Positions 1 through 9,126 of a DNA stretch of 64,000 bases are shown here, piece by piece. The notes beneath the pieces are model-generated. The model saw only the letters and a list, made by a program, of their open reading frames with translations. It made no database searches and was not told the origin of the DNA. Position numbers and translations under genes: made by a program. Position 1 is the first letter of the stretch, and the number at the start of each line of letters is the position of its first letter. Source of the stretch: Gemmatimonadota bacterium. GTDB lineage: Bacteria; Gemmatimonadota; Gemmatimonadetes; Gemmatimonadales; Gemmatimonadaceae. The stretch covers positions 62,001 through 126,000 of the forward strand of contig JACPFW010000005.1 in the NCBI GenBank assembly GCA_016182795.1, written 5' to 3'.

Positions 1-1614
1 CTTTCCTCCCGTGGTGTCCGCCAGTGGGTCGCCGTCGCCGTGCTGCTGGCGGTGGCCGCGCCATTATCGCCCGCCCAAGCGAATCCGGCCGTGGCATCGG
101 TCCGGGCACTGGCGCCGCAGACTGGCGGCACCAACAAACGGCGGACGGCAACGAAGCGCCGCGCGGCGGCCAAGCCCTCGGCGACCAAGGTGCGCTCCGT
201 CGCCAAGAAGCGTGCGCCGGCGCCGGCACCGCTCAAGTACACGGCGCCGCGCGGCAGTTCGCAGCTGGCCCTCGACCTCTCGGCGATCCTCTCCCGTTCG
301 ACGCGCAGCGGCTCGTGGGGCGTGGCTGTTGTGTCGCTCGAAAGCGGTGACACCCTCTTCACGCGCAATGCCGACCGGCAGCTGCTGCCGGCCAGCACCA
401 TGAAGCTCTACACCTCCGCCGTCGCGCTCGAGCGGTTCGGCGCCGACTACCGGTTCGTAACCGAGGTCCTGCGCGAGGGCGCGCTGGGCAGCGATGGCAC
501 CCTGCGCGGCAACCTCGTCCTCCGCGGCGCCGGTGATCCGTCGTTCAGTCGCCGTTTCACGGATGAGACCTCGGGCGAGACGCCGATGGCCACCATCGCG
601 CGTCTCGTCGCGCAGGCCGGCGTGCGGCGCGTCTCGGGCGACATCATCGGCGACGCGTCGGCATTCGAAGACCGCGCCGTGCCCGAGGGATGGCGGTCGC
701 GCTACCTCGGCGCATCGTACGCGGCGCGCGTCTCGGCGCTGTCCTACAACGAGAACCTGCTGCGGGTGACCGTCAAGCCGGCCGGCAAGTCGGCGGCGAT
801 CACCTTCGAGCCCGCACTCTCGGGCATCCCCGTCATCAACTCCGTGCGTGTCGTCGCCGGTCGCGGCGCGCGGGTGAGCGTGATTCAGCGCGAAGGCAGC
901 CTCGAAGTGCGCGGCACCGTTGGCGCCGCGGGTTCGGGACGGAGTGTGCAGGTGGTCGCCGAACATCCGGCGCTCATCACCACCGCCGCGTTTCGCGCGG
1001 CGCTGGAAGCGCAGGGCATCGACGTCGGCGGCGGCGCGCGGCTGGCCCGCGCCGCCAGCGGGGCGCCGCGTGTCACGATGCTCCCCTCCGCGCCGCTCGG
1101 CGAGCTGGTGCTGACCATGAACGGCGAGTCGAACAACCATTTCGCCGAACTGCTGTTCCGCAACGCCGCGCGCAGCGCCGGAGTGGTGGGATCCGCCGAC
1201 AACGCCAACATCCTGCTCCGCCGCTTCCTGTGGGAGAAGGCGCGGGTGCAGCCCACGGACATCTACGCAGCCGACGGCTCGGGCCTGTCCACCGCCGACC
1301 GCGTGACGCCGCGCTCCATGGTGCAGCTGCTCGACTACGCCTCGCGCGCGCCGTGGCGCAACGTGCTGGAGCAGTCGCTGCCGGTGGCCGGCCGCACCGA
1401 GACGCTCCGCCGTCGCATGAAGTACACGCCGGCCATGGGCAACCTGCACGCCAAGACGGGCACCACCAACGATGTCGCCTCGCTCGGCGGGTATGTCACC
1501 GCCCGCGACGGCGAACGCCTCGCTTTCTCGTTCATCTACAACGGCAGGGACCGCTGGCGCGCCAAGGAAGCGATGGACGCGATGGGCGCGACGCTGGCGA
1601 ACTACCAACGATAA
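1..1614 (+). CDS. dacB: D-alanyl-D-alanine carboxypeptidase/endopeptidase (PBP4, peptidase S13), 5' end outside window
   Basis: Periplasmic penicillin-binding protein of the PBP4/DacB type, which trims or cleaves peptidoglycan stem peptides. The frame is open to the left edge: codons before the first internal GTG (40) read LSSRGVRQWVAVAV and run into the hydrophobic stretch ending ...SPAQA. The start and the first residues of the signal peptide therefore lie left of the window. Counting from the GTG at 40, the three active-site motifs are SxxK (S119-K122, STMK), SxN (S235-N237) and KTG (K472-G474). A Lys/Arg/Ala-rich linker separates the signal peptide from the catalytic domain. All catalytic residues are intact, so an active enzyme is expected. 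The gene is convergent with the next one, with a long foldback between them. Confidence 0.93.
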   Translation, partial: LSSRGVRQWVAVAVLLAVAAPLSPAQANPAVASVRALAPQTGGTNKRRTATKRRAAAKPSATKVRSVAKKRAPAPAPLKYTAPRGSSQLALDLSAILSRSTRSGSWGVAVVSLESGDTLFTRNADRQLLPASTMKLYTSAVALERFGADYRFVTEVLREGALGSDGTLRGNLVLRGAGDPSFSRRFTDETSGETPMATIARLVAQAGVRRVSGDIIGDASAFEDRAVPEGWRSRYLGASYAARVSALSYNENLLRVTVKPAGKSAAITFEPALSGIPVINSVRVVAGRGARVSVIQREGSLEVRGTVGAAGSGRSVQVVAEHPALITTAAFRAALEAQGIDVGGGARLARAASGAPRVTMLPSAPLGELVLTMNGESNNHFAELLFRNAARSAGVVGSADNANILLRRFLWEKARVQPTDIYAADGSGLSTADRVTPRSMVQLLDYASRAPWRNVLEQSLPVAGRTETLRRRMKYTPAMGNLHAKTGTTNDVASLGGYVTARDGERLAFSFIYNGRDRWRAKEAMDAMGATLANYQR

Positions 1615-1630
1615 CAGCGATTGAGGATGT

Positions 1631-1764
1631 GGACTTAGGATTGCGATTTGGGAGTCCGACAAAGGATGCCGATTTGCGATTGAGCCCCGGTGCCATGTGC
1701 GGCGCCGGGGCTCAATCGTTCATCGCTATCCTGAATCGAACTCGTAAATCGCAATCCTAAGTCC
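1631..1764. repeat. Long imperfect palindrome (64-nt arms, 6-nt loop)
   Basis: The outer 19 bp are a perfect inverted repeat (1631-1649 with 1746-1764). The inner 18 bp pair except for one position (1677-1694 with 1701-1718), around the loop 1695-1700. The 27 nt between these in each arm have equal length and pair at about 17 positions, so the whole block folds as a single hairpin. It lies between the convergent stops of dacB and the next gene and could terminate both. It is far longer than a simple terminator and may be a REP- or MITE-like element. Confidence 0.8.
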
Positions 1765-1774
1765 CAGTCCCCAA

Positions 1775-2488
1775 TCAGTAGTCAATCTCGAACATATCCA
1801 CGATCTGCCGCGTCCGCGTGTCGATCACGAGCACGGTATTGCCGTAGATGCGGCGCTCCATGTACCACGGCAACTCGCCGAGCTCGATCTCCAGTTCGTA
1901 CGGCAGCACGCTGAGCTGGCCGTAGACGGCGAACGAGAGCGAGAGTCCGGGTCGGAAGACGTACCGGATGCCGCCATACGTCGGGCCGTAGTAGCCGTAC
2001 GCGACCAACCGCGCGGGCGGGAGCGCCCGGAACCACGTCGAGATCGTGACGTACTCGCGATGACGATAGTCGCGGTCGCCGTACCGGTACCGCACCGGAT
2101 GCCCGTAGCGGCCTGGCGGCACGAAGCGCGGACCGCGCGCATCATACCGGTCGATCACCACCGGCTGCCGCACCACCACGCGCGGTTCATCCCGGCGATA
2201 CACTCTCGGATCGGGAGCGCGGCGCGCACCGTCCCATCCGCCGCGGTCGCCACGGTCCGACGTACGCGGGTCAACGCGGGCACCGCCCCGCGGATCGCTG
2301 CGACGGTCATCACGCCGTTCCACGCGCGTCTCGCCCCTGTCACCCTTCGCCTGCTCGCGGCGGGTGTCCGGCCGATTCACAGCGCGGCCGCCCTGTCCAC
2401 GATCGCCATCGCGTCGGCCCGGCTGTGCCATGATTGGCACGCTTGCCACCACCAACCCGACAGCCAACATCGTACGCATCACACCCAT
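1775..2488 (-). CDS. Secreted Arg/Asp-rich basic protein of unknown function
   Basis: A 237-residue protein with an N-terminal signal peptide (hydrophobic to about residue 21, ending ...PIMAQ). It is followed by about 90 residues of low-complexity Arg/Asp/Gly sequence and then a folded C-terminal region rich in Tyr and aromatics. The C-terminal part recalls RcnB-like or other small periplasmic proteins, but I do not recognise it firmly. The ATG at 2488 is supported by a GGAGG four bases upstream. An in-frame ATG three codons later is an alternative. It is transcribed towards the foldback at 1631-1764. Confidence 0.7.
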   Translation of the reverse strand: MGVMRTMLAVGLVVASVPIMAQPGRRDGDRGQGGRAVNRPDTRREQAKGDRGETRVERRDDRRSDPRGGARVDPRTSDRGDRGGWDGARRAPDPRVYRRDEPRVVVRQPVVIDRYDARGPRFVPPGRYGHPVRYRYGDRDYRHREYVTISTWFRALPPARLVAYGYYGPTYGGIRYVFRPGLSLSFAVYGQLSVLPYELEIELGELPWYMERRIYGNTVLVIDTRTRQIVDMFEIDY

Positions 2489-2620
2489 GGTGCCTCCAAT
2501 AGGGTTCTGAATTGCCTACCCCCGGCAAAAGCCGATGATCCCACGGGAACGGGTAAGAGGCAGACTGTGGTGCAGGGAGCGGGGGAACCTGGTAAGCGAC
2601 ACGGTGTTTCAGGCGCGCAG

Positions 2621-2653
2621 AAAAAAGCGAGCGGGGCCTCTGCGCCCCGCCCG
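2621..2653 (-). terminator. Rho-independent terminator of the saccharopine dehydrogenase-like gene
   Basis: On the minus strand an 11-bp GC stem (2643-2653 pairing with 2627-2637, one G-T wobble) with a 6-nt loop is followed directly by six T residues. It lies 26 bases past the stop of the gene at 2679-3824. Confidence 0.85.
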
Positions 2654-2678
2654 CCTGATTCCGACACAGACCGCCGGG

Positions 2679-3824
2679 CTACGCCACGGTCTGCGCGATG
2701 TGAATGCCCCGCTTGGCCAACTCGGCCACGTACGTCTCGCCCGGCATGCACTCATCAGAGGTGTGCACGCCCGACGGCTTGATCTTCCCCTGCGCCTGCA
2801 GCAGGCCGGTGATCGCCAGCGAGAATCCCGTCGTGCGTTCCATCGACGTGATGTGCGTCTTCTCGTCGAAGCGATCCACCATCTCGAACGTGTGCGTCAC
2901 CGGCTTGCCGCCCTTCGTGCCGGCCACAATCACGCGCATCGCCACGAGGTCGCGTCCGTCGGGTTTATTGAGGCGCGGGGCCATGCACGCGATCGCGACG
3001 TCGCGCGGCACGACCTGCGTTCCCTTCACGTTGATCGCGCCGAGATCGAGCAGCCCGAGTTCACGGATCGCCTCCATGATCTGCGCATGCCCGGGATACC
3101 GGAGCGTCTTGTACTCCATCGTCGGAATCTTCCCCTCGTATCGGAAGCCGATCGTGGAGAGTCCGCCCGCCGTATGGAACGCCTCCAGCTCGCCGAGTTC
3201 GCTGAAGACCACGGGCTCGATCTCCGACAGCGCCTTCACCTGGTGCCGCTTGCCGTCGCGAATCACCCATGACAGCGTCGTGTAGTAATCGAGCACGCCT
3301 TCCAGCGAGTATACCACCTGGTAGTTGAGCGGCGGCTCCGGTTTCTGCGGCAGGCCGCCCACAAAGATCTTCACCGACGACACGGCGTCGCAGCGCGCAA
3401 TGCCGAGCTGGGCCAGGATGTTGACCATGCCCGGCGCCAGCCCGCAGTCGGGAATCACCGTCACGCCCGCGGCCTGCGCCTTGGCGGCGAGCGTCTTCTG
3501 CTGAAAAACGATCTCGGTGTTGCCGCCCAGGTCACAGAAATGCGCGCCGGAGGCGATTGCCGCCTCGGTCATCGGCATGTTGAAGTAGTACGGCACGGCG
3601 CACATCACGGCCTTGACGCCGTCCATCGCCTTCAGCGTTGCCGCCTTGTCCGTGACGTCGAGCGTCATCGGCTTCAGTTTTCCGCCGACGTACGGGGCCA
3701 GGAACTTGGGAAGGTGGTCCACCGCCTTGTCGGCGAGGCGAACCTCGGTCACATCGGGTTGGTGCAACAGGTCGTAGGCGCAGGCGGAGCCCTGAAGTCC
3801 GGCGCCAAGCACAAGCATCTTCAT
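2679..3824 (-). CDS. Saccharopine dehydrogenase family protein (NADP-dependent)
   Basis: Cytoplasmic Rossmann-fold oxidoreductase of the saccharopine dehydrogenase (Lys9/Lys1) family, acting in lysine metabolism or a related amino-acid pathway. The N-terminus MKMLVLGAGLQGSACAY is a classical nucleotide-binding GxGxxG loop, which supports the ATG at 3824 over the longer GTG start at 3857. The middle carries the family pattern ISDCGLAPGM-like (IPDCGLAPGM) near residues 130-140. The C-terminal half is the substrate domain. Length (381 aa) fits single-domain bacterial members. No strong ribosome binding site is visible. The precise substrate cannot be read from the sequence. Confidence 0.85.
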   Translation of the reverse strand: MKMLVLGAGLQGSACAYDLLHQPDVTEVRLADKAVDHLPKFLAPYVGGKLKPMTLDVTDKAATLKAMDGVKAVMCAVPYYFNMPMTEAAIASGAHFCDLGGNTEIVFQQKTLAAKAQAAGVTVIPDCGLAPGMVNILAQLGIARCDAVSSVKIFVGGLPQKPEPPLNYQVVYSLEGVLDYYTTLSWVIRDGKRHQVKALSEIEPVVFSELGELEAFHTAGGLSTIGFRYEGKIPTMEYKTLRYPGHAQIMEAIRELGLLDLGAINVKGTQVVPRDVAIACMAPRLNKPDGRDLVAMRVIVAGTKGGKPVTHTFEMVDRFDEKTHITSMERTTGFSLAITGLLQAQGKIKPSGVHTSDECMPGETYVAELAKRGIHIAQTVA

Positions 3825-3928
3825 GGGAATCGTGGGTACGGGTGAAGTGCGGCGCACGTCAACGCGCCGGCTGCTAATAATCTACTCCACCTCGGCGAGG
3901 CCTGTTGACGACTCCGCGTGTCGGCCTC

Positions 3929-4897
3929 TCAACGCGCGCCGTCCACCCAGATGACGCCGCGACGCACATCGACAGTCCACGCGTGGCCGCGAAGCGCCGC
4001 GCGCCCCGCGGGTGACGCGATCGACGCCGGCGCTTCACCGGCGCGCAGCGCCAACCGCACACCGGGGAAGCCGAGAATGAACGGCACCGCGGCAGCGCCG
4101 GCGGGCTCGACGACGCGCCCCGCACGTCGGAACGTCACCACGCCCGCGCGCGCGTCGACCGTGGGCGCGAGCTGCGCAAACACGTCGAAGCCGATGCGCG
4201 CGCGCCCCGCGCCCAGCGAGGCGTCGAGTCGCATCGGCACGTTGCGCACGGTGAGTCCACCGAGGGCGAACTCGCGCACGATGCCCAGCGCACCGCGGCG
4301 ATCATCGCCGGTCACTTCCACCAGCCCCGCGCCGCGCCCGAGTCCGGGGAGCACCACCCCCTCCTCCTGCGGATCAACCTCACCCCACAGTGTATCGACC
4401 CCGAGCACCAGCGGCACGCGCCCCAACGCGCCGATCTCGAGCGGCGCAAACGGTATAGTCGTCGAATCCACGCCCTCGACCGTTGTCCCGCGTTCGGCCA
4501 GCAGCGCCGCGCGCGCCCGTTCACCAGGCGTCAACGGCGGCGCCGGCAATGCCGCGAGCGACGCCCAGTCGCGCAGCCACCCGTACACGGGGCGCAGCCG
4601 CGCCGAGAGCACCGCACCATTCCCGCCGAACAGGCGCGCCTCTTCAAGCAGGACCGCGCCGGACTTCAACTGTCCGCGCGCCGCCAGCCATTCGCCGAGT
4701 GCGGCCCGCGCCCCCGGATCACGAGGCGCGCGGCGCGACGCGTCATACAGCCGGCGCTCGGTGGCGTCGAGGTCGGCGGCGCCGCTCGCGACCGACGTTG
4801 CCCCACCCGCCGCCTGGGCGCGTGCCGCCGCACTCGTCGCCGTCAGAGCAGCGACAAGCAGTGAAAGTGCCAACCGTTGTAGGTGAGAGCTAGGCAT
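3929..4897 (-). CDS. Secreted protein resembling a degenerate retropepsin-like aspartic protease
   Basis: 322 residues with a signal peptide (residues 1-30, ending ...SAAARAQA). An alpha-helical N-terminal part follows, then a beta-rich C-terminal region in which phrases such as GGLTVRNVPMRLDA and RIGFDVFAQLAPTVDARAG match the second half of retropepsin-like domains. The expected catalytic D-T/S-G triad is not present: the closest place reads GVDTLWGEVD. It may be non-catalytic or the resemblance may be partial. The ATG at 4897 overlaps the upstream stop by one base (TGATG), which favours it over the in-frame start at 4912 and suggests translational coupling to the M1 peptidase. Last gene of the operon. 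Confidence 0.6.
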   Translation of the reverse strand: MPSSHLQRLALSLLVAALTATSAAARAQAAGGATSVASGAADLDATERRLYDASRRAPRDPGARAALGEWLAARGQLKSGAVLLEEARLFGGNGAVLSARLRPVYGWLRDWASLAALPAPPLTPGERARAALLAERGTTVEGVDSTTIPFAPLEIGALGRVPLVLGVDTLWGEVDPQEEGVVLPGLGRGAGLVEVTGDDRRGALGIVREFALGGLTVRNVPMRLDASLGAGRARIGFDVFAQLAPTVDARAGVVTFRRAGRVVEPAGAAAVPFILGFPGVRLALRAGEAPASIASPAGRAALRGHAWTVDVRRGVIWVDGAR

Positions 4898-6564
4898 CAC
4901 TCTGGTGTACACACCGCCAGCAACGTGTGATCCCCCGCGCAGCGCACCGTCGCCGGGGCCGCGGCGAACGTGCCCGGCAGAACGATGGTCTGGCTGGCAC
5001 GCGCTTCGACCGCCACGCGCATCGTCCGGCGTGCGCCGCTGGCGTCCACGACCTCAACCGGCAACGTCAGGCGATACGCGCCAAAGCGCGCCCCCTGCCC
5101 GACCGTCAATGACACGCGTTGCGTCGCGCGGTTCCATGTGAATGACGTGCGCAGTTCCGCCCATCCGGGCCGCCGCAGCCACTGGTCAAAGAACCAGTCG
5201 AGCGGACGCCCCGATGCGTCTTCGAGGCCGCGCTCCAGATCCTGCGTCATCGCATTGCCGTGTCGATGCGCTGCGTAGTAGCGCCGCAGGCCGCCAAAGA
5301 ATGCGCTGTCGCCCAGCTCGTCGCGCAGCATCGCCAACACGAGCCCGCCCTTGGGATACGAGTTCTCGTTCAACAGCTTGTTCGGGTCGGCCTCGACGCT
5401 GTCGATCACCGCGTGCGTCGCCACGATCGGCGCGCGCAACACGGCGGCGCGCATATCGGCGAGTTCGCGCGTGTAGGCCGTGTCGCCGTGCGCGTGCTGT
5501 GCCCACAGCGCGGCGAAGAACGTCGCGAACCCCTCGCTCAGCCACACGTGCGCCCACTCACGCTCCGTCACCGCGTCGCCAAACCACTGGTGCGCCGTTT
5601 CGTGCGCAATCAACCCGTCGCCAATCCCGCCCGCACGGCGGAAACCGCGGTCGAAATAGAAGATCGCCGACGGATTCTCCATCCCACCGTAGCGAGTGGC
5701 CGATTGCAGGTGGCCGAGTTTCTCGTACGGATACGGCCCGATGGTCCGCGCAAAGAACTCAACAATCTGGCCGGCGCGCGCGAACTCCCCGGGCATGAAC
5801 CGATGCGATTCGTTCGCAAACCAAACGGCCTGCGGCACGCACCCGCCATCCTCGGCCAGGCCGCACGCCGTGCGCCCCAAGTCGAGCATCGTCAGCGGCC
5901 CCGCGGCAATCACCATGCCGTACGTCGGAATCGGACGATCCTCTCGCCACGTCGTGATCCGTCGGCCGCGATTGTCGAGCCCCTCCTCCACCAGCGCCCC
6001 GTTTGCCACGACGGCGCGATCCACCGGAGCGATTACGCGGAAGGTCACCTTCGCCTTGCGCGACGGATGATCCATGCTCGCCAGCCAGTGCCGTGCGCGG
6101 TTTGGGAAGTTGTCGCCAAAGGCCTGCCATCGCCCCTGCGCATCCTTGCCGATGATCAATCCATCGGCCGGTTCGCCCTCGTACACGACGCGGATGCAGC
6201 TCGTCTGCGACGACACGAGCCGCGCCGTGTCGCCGCTGCGCTCGCGCACCACCACCTTCACCTGCCCCGGCGCGCGCACCCAGCGCGCCGTCTCCATTCT
6301 ATCGTGGCAGATGAACGAGACCTCGGTCACGTGCATCGCGTCGTTGAGGTCGAACACCACGGTATCCACGGCCGGGGGCGTCGCCAACCGCGCCAGCGCG
6401 CTGGCGTAGAGATGCTTGCCGGTATCGGGCAGGATGAGGACGTATTCGTACCGCTCCACCACCGGCTGCCGTGGATCGGGCGGCGAAGCGGACGGTACCT
6501 GCTGCGCGAACGCCGCCACGCTCAGGGCGCTGAGCACACCGAGCGTGCCCACCAGCGCCCCCAC
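4897..6564 (-). CDS. Secreted M1 family metallopeptidase
   Basis: Zinc aminopeptidase of the M1 (aminopeptidase N-like) family, exported by a signal peptide (GALVGTLGVLSALSVAAFAQ). Zinc site HExxH is at H321-H325 (HETAH) with the third ligand E344 in WLSEGFA. The substrate-anchoring GGMEN motif (family GAMEN) lies about 30 residues before. About 555 aa, a short member without a large C-terminal helical domain. The open frame extends upstream into the kinase gene, but the first start giving a clean signal peptide past the kinase stop is the GTG at 6564. No ribosome binding site is visible, so the start is tentative. Tightly linked to the kinase gene upstream. Confidence 0.88.
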   Translation of the reverse strand: MGALVGTLGVLSALSVAAFAQQVPSASPPDPRQPVVERYEYVLILPDTGKHLYASALARLATPPAVDTVVFDLNDAMHVTEVSFICHDRMETARWVRAPGQVKVVVRERSGDTARLVSSQTSCIRVVYEGEPADGLIIGKDAQGRWQAFGDNFPNRARHWLASMDHPSRKAKVTFRVIAPVDRAVVANGALVEEGLDNRGRRITTWREDRPIPTYGMVIAAGPLTMLDLGRTACGLAEDGGCVPQAVWFANESHRFMPGEFARAGQIVEFFARTIGPYPYEKLGHLQSATRYGGMENPSAIFYFDRGFRRAGGIGDGLIAHETAHQWFGDAVTEREWAHVWLSEGFATFFAALWAQHAHGDTAYTRELADMRAAVLRAPIVATHAVIDSVEADPNKLLNENSYPKGGLVLAMLRDELGDSAFFGGLRRYYAAHRHGNAMTQDLERGLEDASGRPLDWFFDQWLRRPGWAELRTSFTWNRATQRVSLTVGQGARFGAYRLTLPVEVVDASGARRTMRVAVEARASQTIVLPGTFAAAPATVRCAGDHTLLAVCTPE

Positions 6565-6580
6565 AGCGCGCAGTGACCCG

Positions 6581-7657
6581 CTACCGGCCAAACAGCTTCC
6601 CAAGCAGTCCACCGCCGCCCGCGCCGCTCGCCGCCGCCAGCGCATTGGCAAACTCCACCGTCGTCTGGTACCGGTCGTCCGCGTTGCGCGCCATGCCCTT
6701 GTACAGCACCGCATCCACCGCTTCTGGAATGTCGGGGCGCCGCGTCCGAATCGAGATGGGCTCACTGCGCAGCCGCGCGATCATCATCTCCTGCTGGTTC
6801 TTCCCCTCGAACGGCAGTTTCTGCGTGAGCATCTCGTACGTCATCAGCGTCAGCGAATACACGTCGGTGCGCGGATCCAGCGGCTTGCCGCGCAGCTGCT
6901 CGGGACTCATGAACTCCGGTGTGCCGAGAATGATCCCCGTCGCCGTGAGCTTCTCGAGTTCCGCGCCCGCCTTGCGCTCCTTGGCCAGCCCAAAATCCAT
7001 CACCACCGCCCGCTCCGTGCCGTCGGGTTCCTTGGTGATCATGATGTTTTCGGGCTTCAGGTCGCGGTGAATGATCTTGAGATCGTGGGCCACCTGCAGC
7101 CCCGCCGCGATCTGCTGCACGAACGGCACCACCTCGGCGAGCGGCAGCTTCCCCTTGCGATTGTTGCGGTCGCTCAGGATCTCGCCCTGCACAAACGGCA
7201 TCACGACGTACACGATGCCGTCTTCCGTCTCGCCGAGCCGCACAATGTGGCAGACATTGGGATGCTCGAGTCGCATGCCGAGCGCCGCCTCGCGCCGCAG
7301 GCGGGCCATCGCATTGGAGTCCTTCACCAGCGAGGGGGACAGCACCTTGATGGCGAACTGCTCCTTCGTCGCGACGTCCTCGCCGAGATACACGTACGAC
7401 ATGCCGCCTTCACCGAGTTTCCGGATGATCGCGTACCGTCCCTCGAGCACCTGGCCGGCCAGCGCGGCGGGATCGAAATGCTTGGCCACGCCGATCGGCG
7501 GCGTGACGGCGCGCGGCGTCGTGTGCGATGCCGACGCGGGGACGGCCGGCGGCGCGGCGGCGGCGCTCGGCGGCGCGATCAGACGCGTGCCGTCGCGCGT
7601 GCAGAACTTGGCGTCGTCCGCATACTGGGTGCCGCAGGACGGGCAGCGCATGCTCAT
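6581..7657 (-). CDS. Zinc-ribbon Ser/Thr protein kinase (PknB-like, soluble)
   Basis: Hanks-type kinase with a zinc-ribbon-like N-terminus (C5, C8, C19, with Asp where a fourth Cys would be expected), a Pro/Ala linker (29-60) and a full catalytic domain: glycine loop GEGGMSYVY (82-90), K104, HRDLKPEN (197-204), DFG (221-223) and a TPEFMSPEQ activation-segment end. No transmembrane segment or extracellular sensor is present, so it is probably cytosolic. The ATG overlaps the stop of the diguanylate cyclase gene by four bases (ATGA), implying co-translation and a shared signalling role. All kinase residues needed for activity are present. Confidence 0.92.
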   Translation of the reverse strand: MSMRCPSCGTQYADDAKFCTRDGTRLIAPPSAAAAPPAVPASASHTTPRAVTPPIGVAKHFDPAALAGQVLEGRYAIIRKLGEGGMSYVYLGEDVATKEQFAIKVLSPSLVKDSNAMARLRREAALGMRLEHPNVCHIVRLGETEDGIVYVVMPFVQGEILSDRNNRKGKLPLAEVVPFVQQIAAGLQVAHDLKIIHRDLKPENIMITKEPDGTERAVVMDFGLAKERKAGAELEKLTATGIILGTPEFMSPEQLRGKPLDPRTDVYSLTLMTYEMLTQKLPFEGKNQQEMMIARLRSEPISIRTRRPDIPEAVDAVLYKGMARNADDRYQTTVEFANALAAASGAGGGGLLGKLFGR

Positions 7658-9126
7658 AAGCAGACCCGGTTGCGCCCGTCCGCCTTGGCGCGGTACAGCG
7701 CCTCATCGGCCCGGGCAAAGAGATCATCCACGGTGTTGATCGTCGCCGACGGATACGAGCTCACCCCGATGCTCGCCGTCAGGTGCAGCGGTTCCACCAT
7801 CGACGCAGCGAACGGGGTTGCCGCAATGTGCTCACGAATGCGCTCGGCAAACGTCGTCGCGCCCACCAGCGACGTCTCGGGAAGCACGGCGACGAACTCC
7901 TCGCCGCCGTAGCGGGCGACGACGTCGACGCTTCGCACCTCGTTCTGCAGCAGCGTAGCCACCTCGCGCAGCACCTCGTCGCCGACCAGATGCCCGTGCG
8001 TGTCGTTGACGTTCTTGAAGTGGTCGAGGTCGACCATCAGCAGCGTCAGTACTGAGTCGTAGCGGCGGGCGCGCTCGAGTTCCGAGGCGAGGCGCACCGT
8101 CAGCGCCCGTCGGTTGAGCACCTGCGTCAGCGGATCGGTGTGGGCCAGCACTTCGAGGCGCGCGTTGTCGGCCTTGGTGGTTTCGATCACCTGCGCGCGA
8201 TGAATCGCCGCCACCGCCGCCTTGATCACGGAGTCGGCGAACTCGACATCTTCATTGGTCAGCGGCGGTTCGTTCACCATCCGCCGCAGGAAGAAGACGC
8301 CGGCCTGCACCTTGCCCAGCGTGAACGGCAGCGCGATGACGCTGCGGATCGGCACCTGGGTGCCGTTGGCCGCCCACTCGCGGCGCAGATCTTCGTACAA
8401 CGGACTGGTGTGCAGATCTTCGACGAGCACCGGATGCCCGTGCTCGAGGGCCGCACGGATCTCTGGGTACGCCTCGAGGTTGATCTCGAAGTTCCGGATG
8501 GCGGGATTGTCGAACGCCGTCGCCACCACGCCCACCCGGTCGCCGGGCCGCGCCAGGATCACCGAGCAGCGCGACAGCGACAGGGCGCGCGCCACGCGGC
8601 GCGCCAGAATATGGTAGATCTCGTCCGACGACAGGTCGCCGGTGACTTCGTGCAGGATATCCACCAGCTTGCGCCGGTTCTCCGAATCCTCCAACACCCG
8701 CGCCAGCTCGTCCTCGGCCGTGTGCAGCGAGTTCTGCGTGGACCGCAGCAGCGCCTGCGCGCGCAGGTGCGCCTGCACGCGCGCCACCAGCTCGCGCGGA
8801 CGGAACGGCTTGCGCACAACGTCCGTCGCTCCCAGCCCGAAGGCCAGCTCCGTGAGTTCGTCGGGCAGTCGCGTGGCAAGCACAATCACCGGAAGATCGC
8901 GCGTCGCCTCGCCGGCCCGCAGTTCCTGCAGCAGGTCCGTCCCGCTGCCATCGGGCAGCGCGGCGTCAAGCAACAGCAGATGGGGCTCCCACGCGCCGAG
9001 GGCCGCGCGCATGGAGGCGGCATCGGCCGATTCCCGCACCTCGCATCCGACGTCAGTCAGCGCCGTGACGAGCGCACGGCGCACGCCCTCGTCGTCATCC
9101 ACCACGAGGACGCGCGCCTCAGACAT
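7654..9126 (-). CDS. Response regulator with REC, GAF and GGDEF domains (diguanylate cyclase)
   Basis: 490-residue cytoplasmic signal transducer that should make cyclic di-GMP when its receiver is phosphorylated. The receiver domain starts at MSEARVLVVDDDEG and has phosphoacceptor D54. A coiled linker (about 125-160) leads to a GAF domain (about 165-315), then a GGDEF domain with intact active site GGEEF (407-411) and an RxxD inhibitory site (RSVD) five residues before it. The ATG at 9126 starts eight bases inside the threonine dehydratase gene, and only this start matches receiver domains. No partner histidine kinase is adjacent. Its operon partner is the Ser/Thr kinase downstream. Confidence 0.93.
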   Translation of the reverse strand: MSEARVLVVDDDEGVRRALVTALTDVGCEVRESADAASMRAALGAWEPHLLLLDAALPDGSGTDLLQELRAGEATRDLPVIVLATRLPDELTELAFGLGATDVVRKPFRPRELVARVQAHLRAQALLRSTQNSLHTAEDELARVLEDSENRRKLVDILHEVTGDLSSDEIYHILARRVARALSLSRCSVILARPGDRVGVVATAFDNPAIRNFEINLEAYPEIRAALEHGHPVLVEDLHTSPLYEDLRREWAANGTQVPIRSVIALPFTLGKVQAGVFFLRRMVNEPPLTNEDVEFADSVIKAAVAAIHRAQVIETTKADNARLEVLAHTDPLTQVLNRRALTVRLASELERARRYDSVLTLLMVDLDHFKNVNDTHGHLVGDEVLREVATLLQNEVRSVDVVARYGGEEFVAVLPETSLVGATTFAERIREHIAATPFAASMVEPLHLTASIGVSSYPSATINTVDDLFARADEALYRAKADGRNRVCL

